NCBI GenBank assembly: GCA_018649725.1
Contig: JABIHH010000009.1
Coordinates: 1-64,000 of the forward strand
Direction: 5' to 3'
Source of the DNA: Rhodospirillaceae bacterium
Lineage (GTDB): Bacteria; Pseudomonadota; Alphaproteobacteria; Rhodospirillales; UBA2165
DNA length: 64,000 nucleotides
The translations under genes were made by a program, and so were the position numbers. Within the stretch, counting starts at the first letter, position 1. Each line of letters begins with the position of its first letter. Below the pieces are notes generated by a model. The model was not told where the DNA came from and did not search any database. It was given only the letters and a program-made list of their open reading frames with translations. Shown here in pieces: positions 63,245 through 64,000 of the stretch.

Positions 63245-64000
63245 ATGGCTACTGAAATCAAAGTACCAACATTAGGCGAATCCCTAACCGAGGGAACCGT
63301 TGCGACCTGGCTAAAATCGGTCGGTGATGCGGTCGCAGTTGATGAGCCGATCCTTGAGTTGGAGACCGACAAGGTCACAATGGAAGTTAATGCACCGGTG
63401 GCGGGTACGCTAACCGAAATTATTGCGGAAGCGGGTGCCGAAGTTGAAGTTGGCGCGACGCTGGGTGTGATTGGCGATGGTGCGGCTGCCCCGGCACCTG
63501 AGGCTGCCGCTTCTGCTCCTGCAGCTGCTCCGGCTCCTGCGGCAAGTGGTGGTGGCGAAGCGGTTGATATTGTTGTCCCGATGTTGGGTGAAAGCCTGAC
63601 CGAAGGTACGGTGGCGAACTGGCTTAAATCCGTGGGTGACGCCGTTGCTCAAGATGAGCCTTTGCTCGAGCTGGAAACCGATAAAGTCACCATGGAAGTC
63701 AATGCACCAAGTGCTGGAACGCTGACAGAAATTCTGGCAGATGTCGGCAGCGAAGTTGAAGTCGGTGCGATCTTGGGTCGCCTTGGCGGATCTGGCGCTG
63801 CGGCTGCCCCTGCACCGGCGGCGGCCCCCACTGAGGCCCCGACCGTAGCCGCCTCAAGCGATGGTATTCAAATGTCGCCGGCTGTGCGTAAGCTCGTTGA
63901 AGACGAAGGCTATGATGCAACGCAAATCCCAGCGACTGGCAAAGACGGACGTCTGACCAAAGGCGACGTGTTGGCCTATCAGAAGGCGGGCGGTGCACCA
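63245..64000 (+). CDS. sucB: 2-oxoglutarate dehydrogenase E2 (dihydrolipoyl succinyltransferase), truncated at window end; two lipoyl domains
   Basis: Open frame to the window edge, absent from the supplied ORF track: [24 protein letters not shown]...[14 protein letters not shown] twice, then E3-binding domain [36 protein letters not shown]. Confidence 0.95.
   Translation, partial: MATEIKVPTLGESLTEGTVATWLKSVGDAVAVDEPILELETDKVTMEVNAPVAGTLTEIIAEAGAEVEVGATLGVIGDGAAAPAPEAAASAPAAAPAPAASGGGEAVDIVVPMLGESLTEGTVANWLKSVGDAVAQDEPLLELETDKVTMEVNAPSAGTLTEILADVGSEVEVGAILGRLGGSGAAAAPAPAAAPTEAPTVAASSDGIQMSPAVRKLVEDEGYDATQIPATGKDGRLTKGDVLAYQKAGGAP

Overview
64-kb window of an alphaproteobacterial chromosome, judged from gene content and order. 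Most of it is core genome: tRNA-Ser, lepA, folD, a PHA granule locus (phaC, phasin, phaR, maoC/phaJ-like), a complete ccmABCDEFGHI cytochrome c maturation operon, acnA, pgk, ftsY-mtaB-dapF, ffh-rpsP-rimM-trmD-rplS-leuCDB-asd, sdhCDAB, and zapE-mdh-sucCDAB, with sucB cut by the window end. I see no IS element, prophage, CRISPR array, rRNA operon or defence system. The points most worth a second look are: (1) a malate dehydrogenase with an in-frame ~85-aa histone-H1-like KPAAKK repeat tail; (2) acidic Ala/Glu repeat tails on ribosomal proteins bS16 and bL19; (3) a SucB with two near-identical lipoyl domains; (4) a receptor-like protein whose MCP signalling tip appears degenerate; (5) an FAH-family enzyme with a signal peptide at the end of the ccm operon; (6) three TTTTGC-N3-GCAAAA palindromes between phasin and phaR; (7) several unannotated structured/terminated intergenic RNAs, at 25.9 kb (-), 29.87-30.02 kb (+) and upstream of ffh; (8) a 1.4-kb non-coding gap at 48.46-49.87 kb with two perfect DnaA boxes; (9) an interleaved inverted-repeat element downstream of pgk. 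No alignments, database searches or folding programs were run; family calls come from recognising motifs in the translations.
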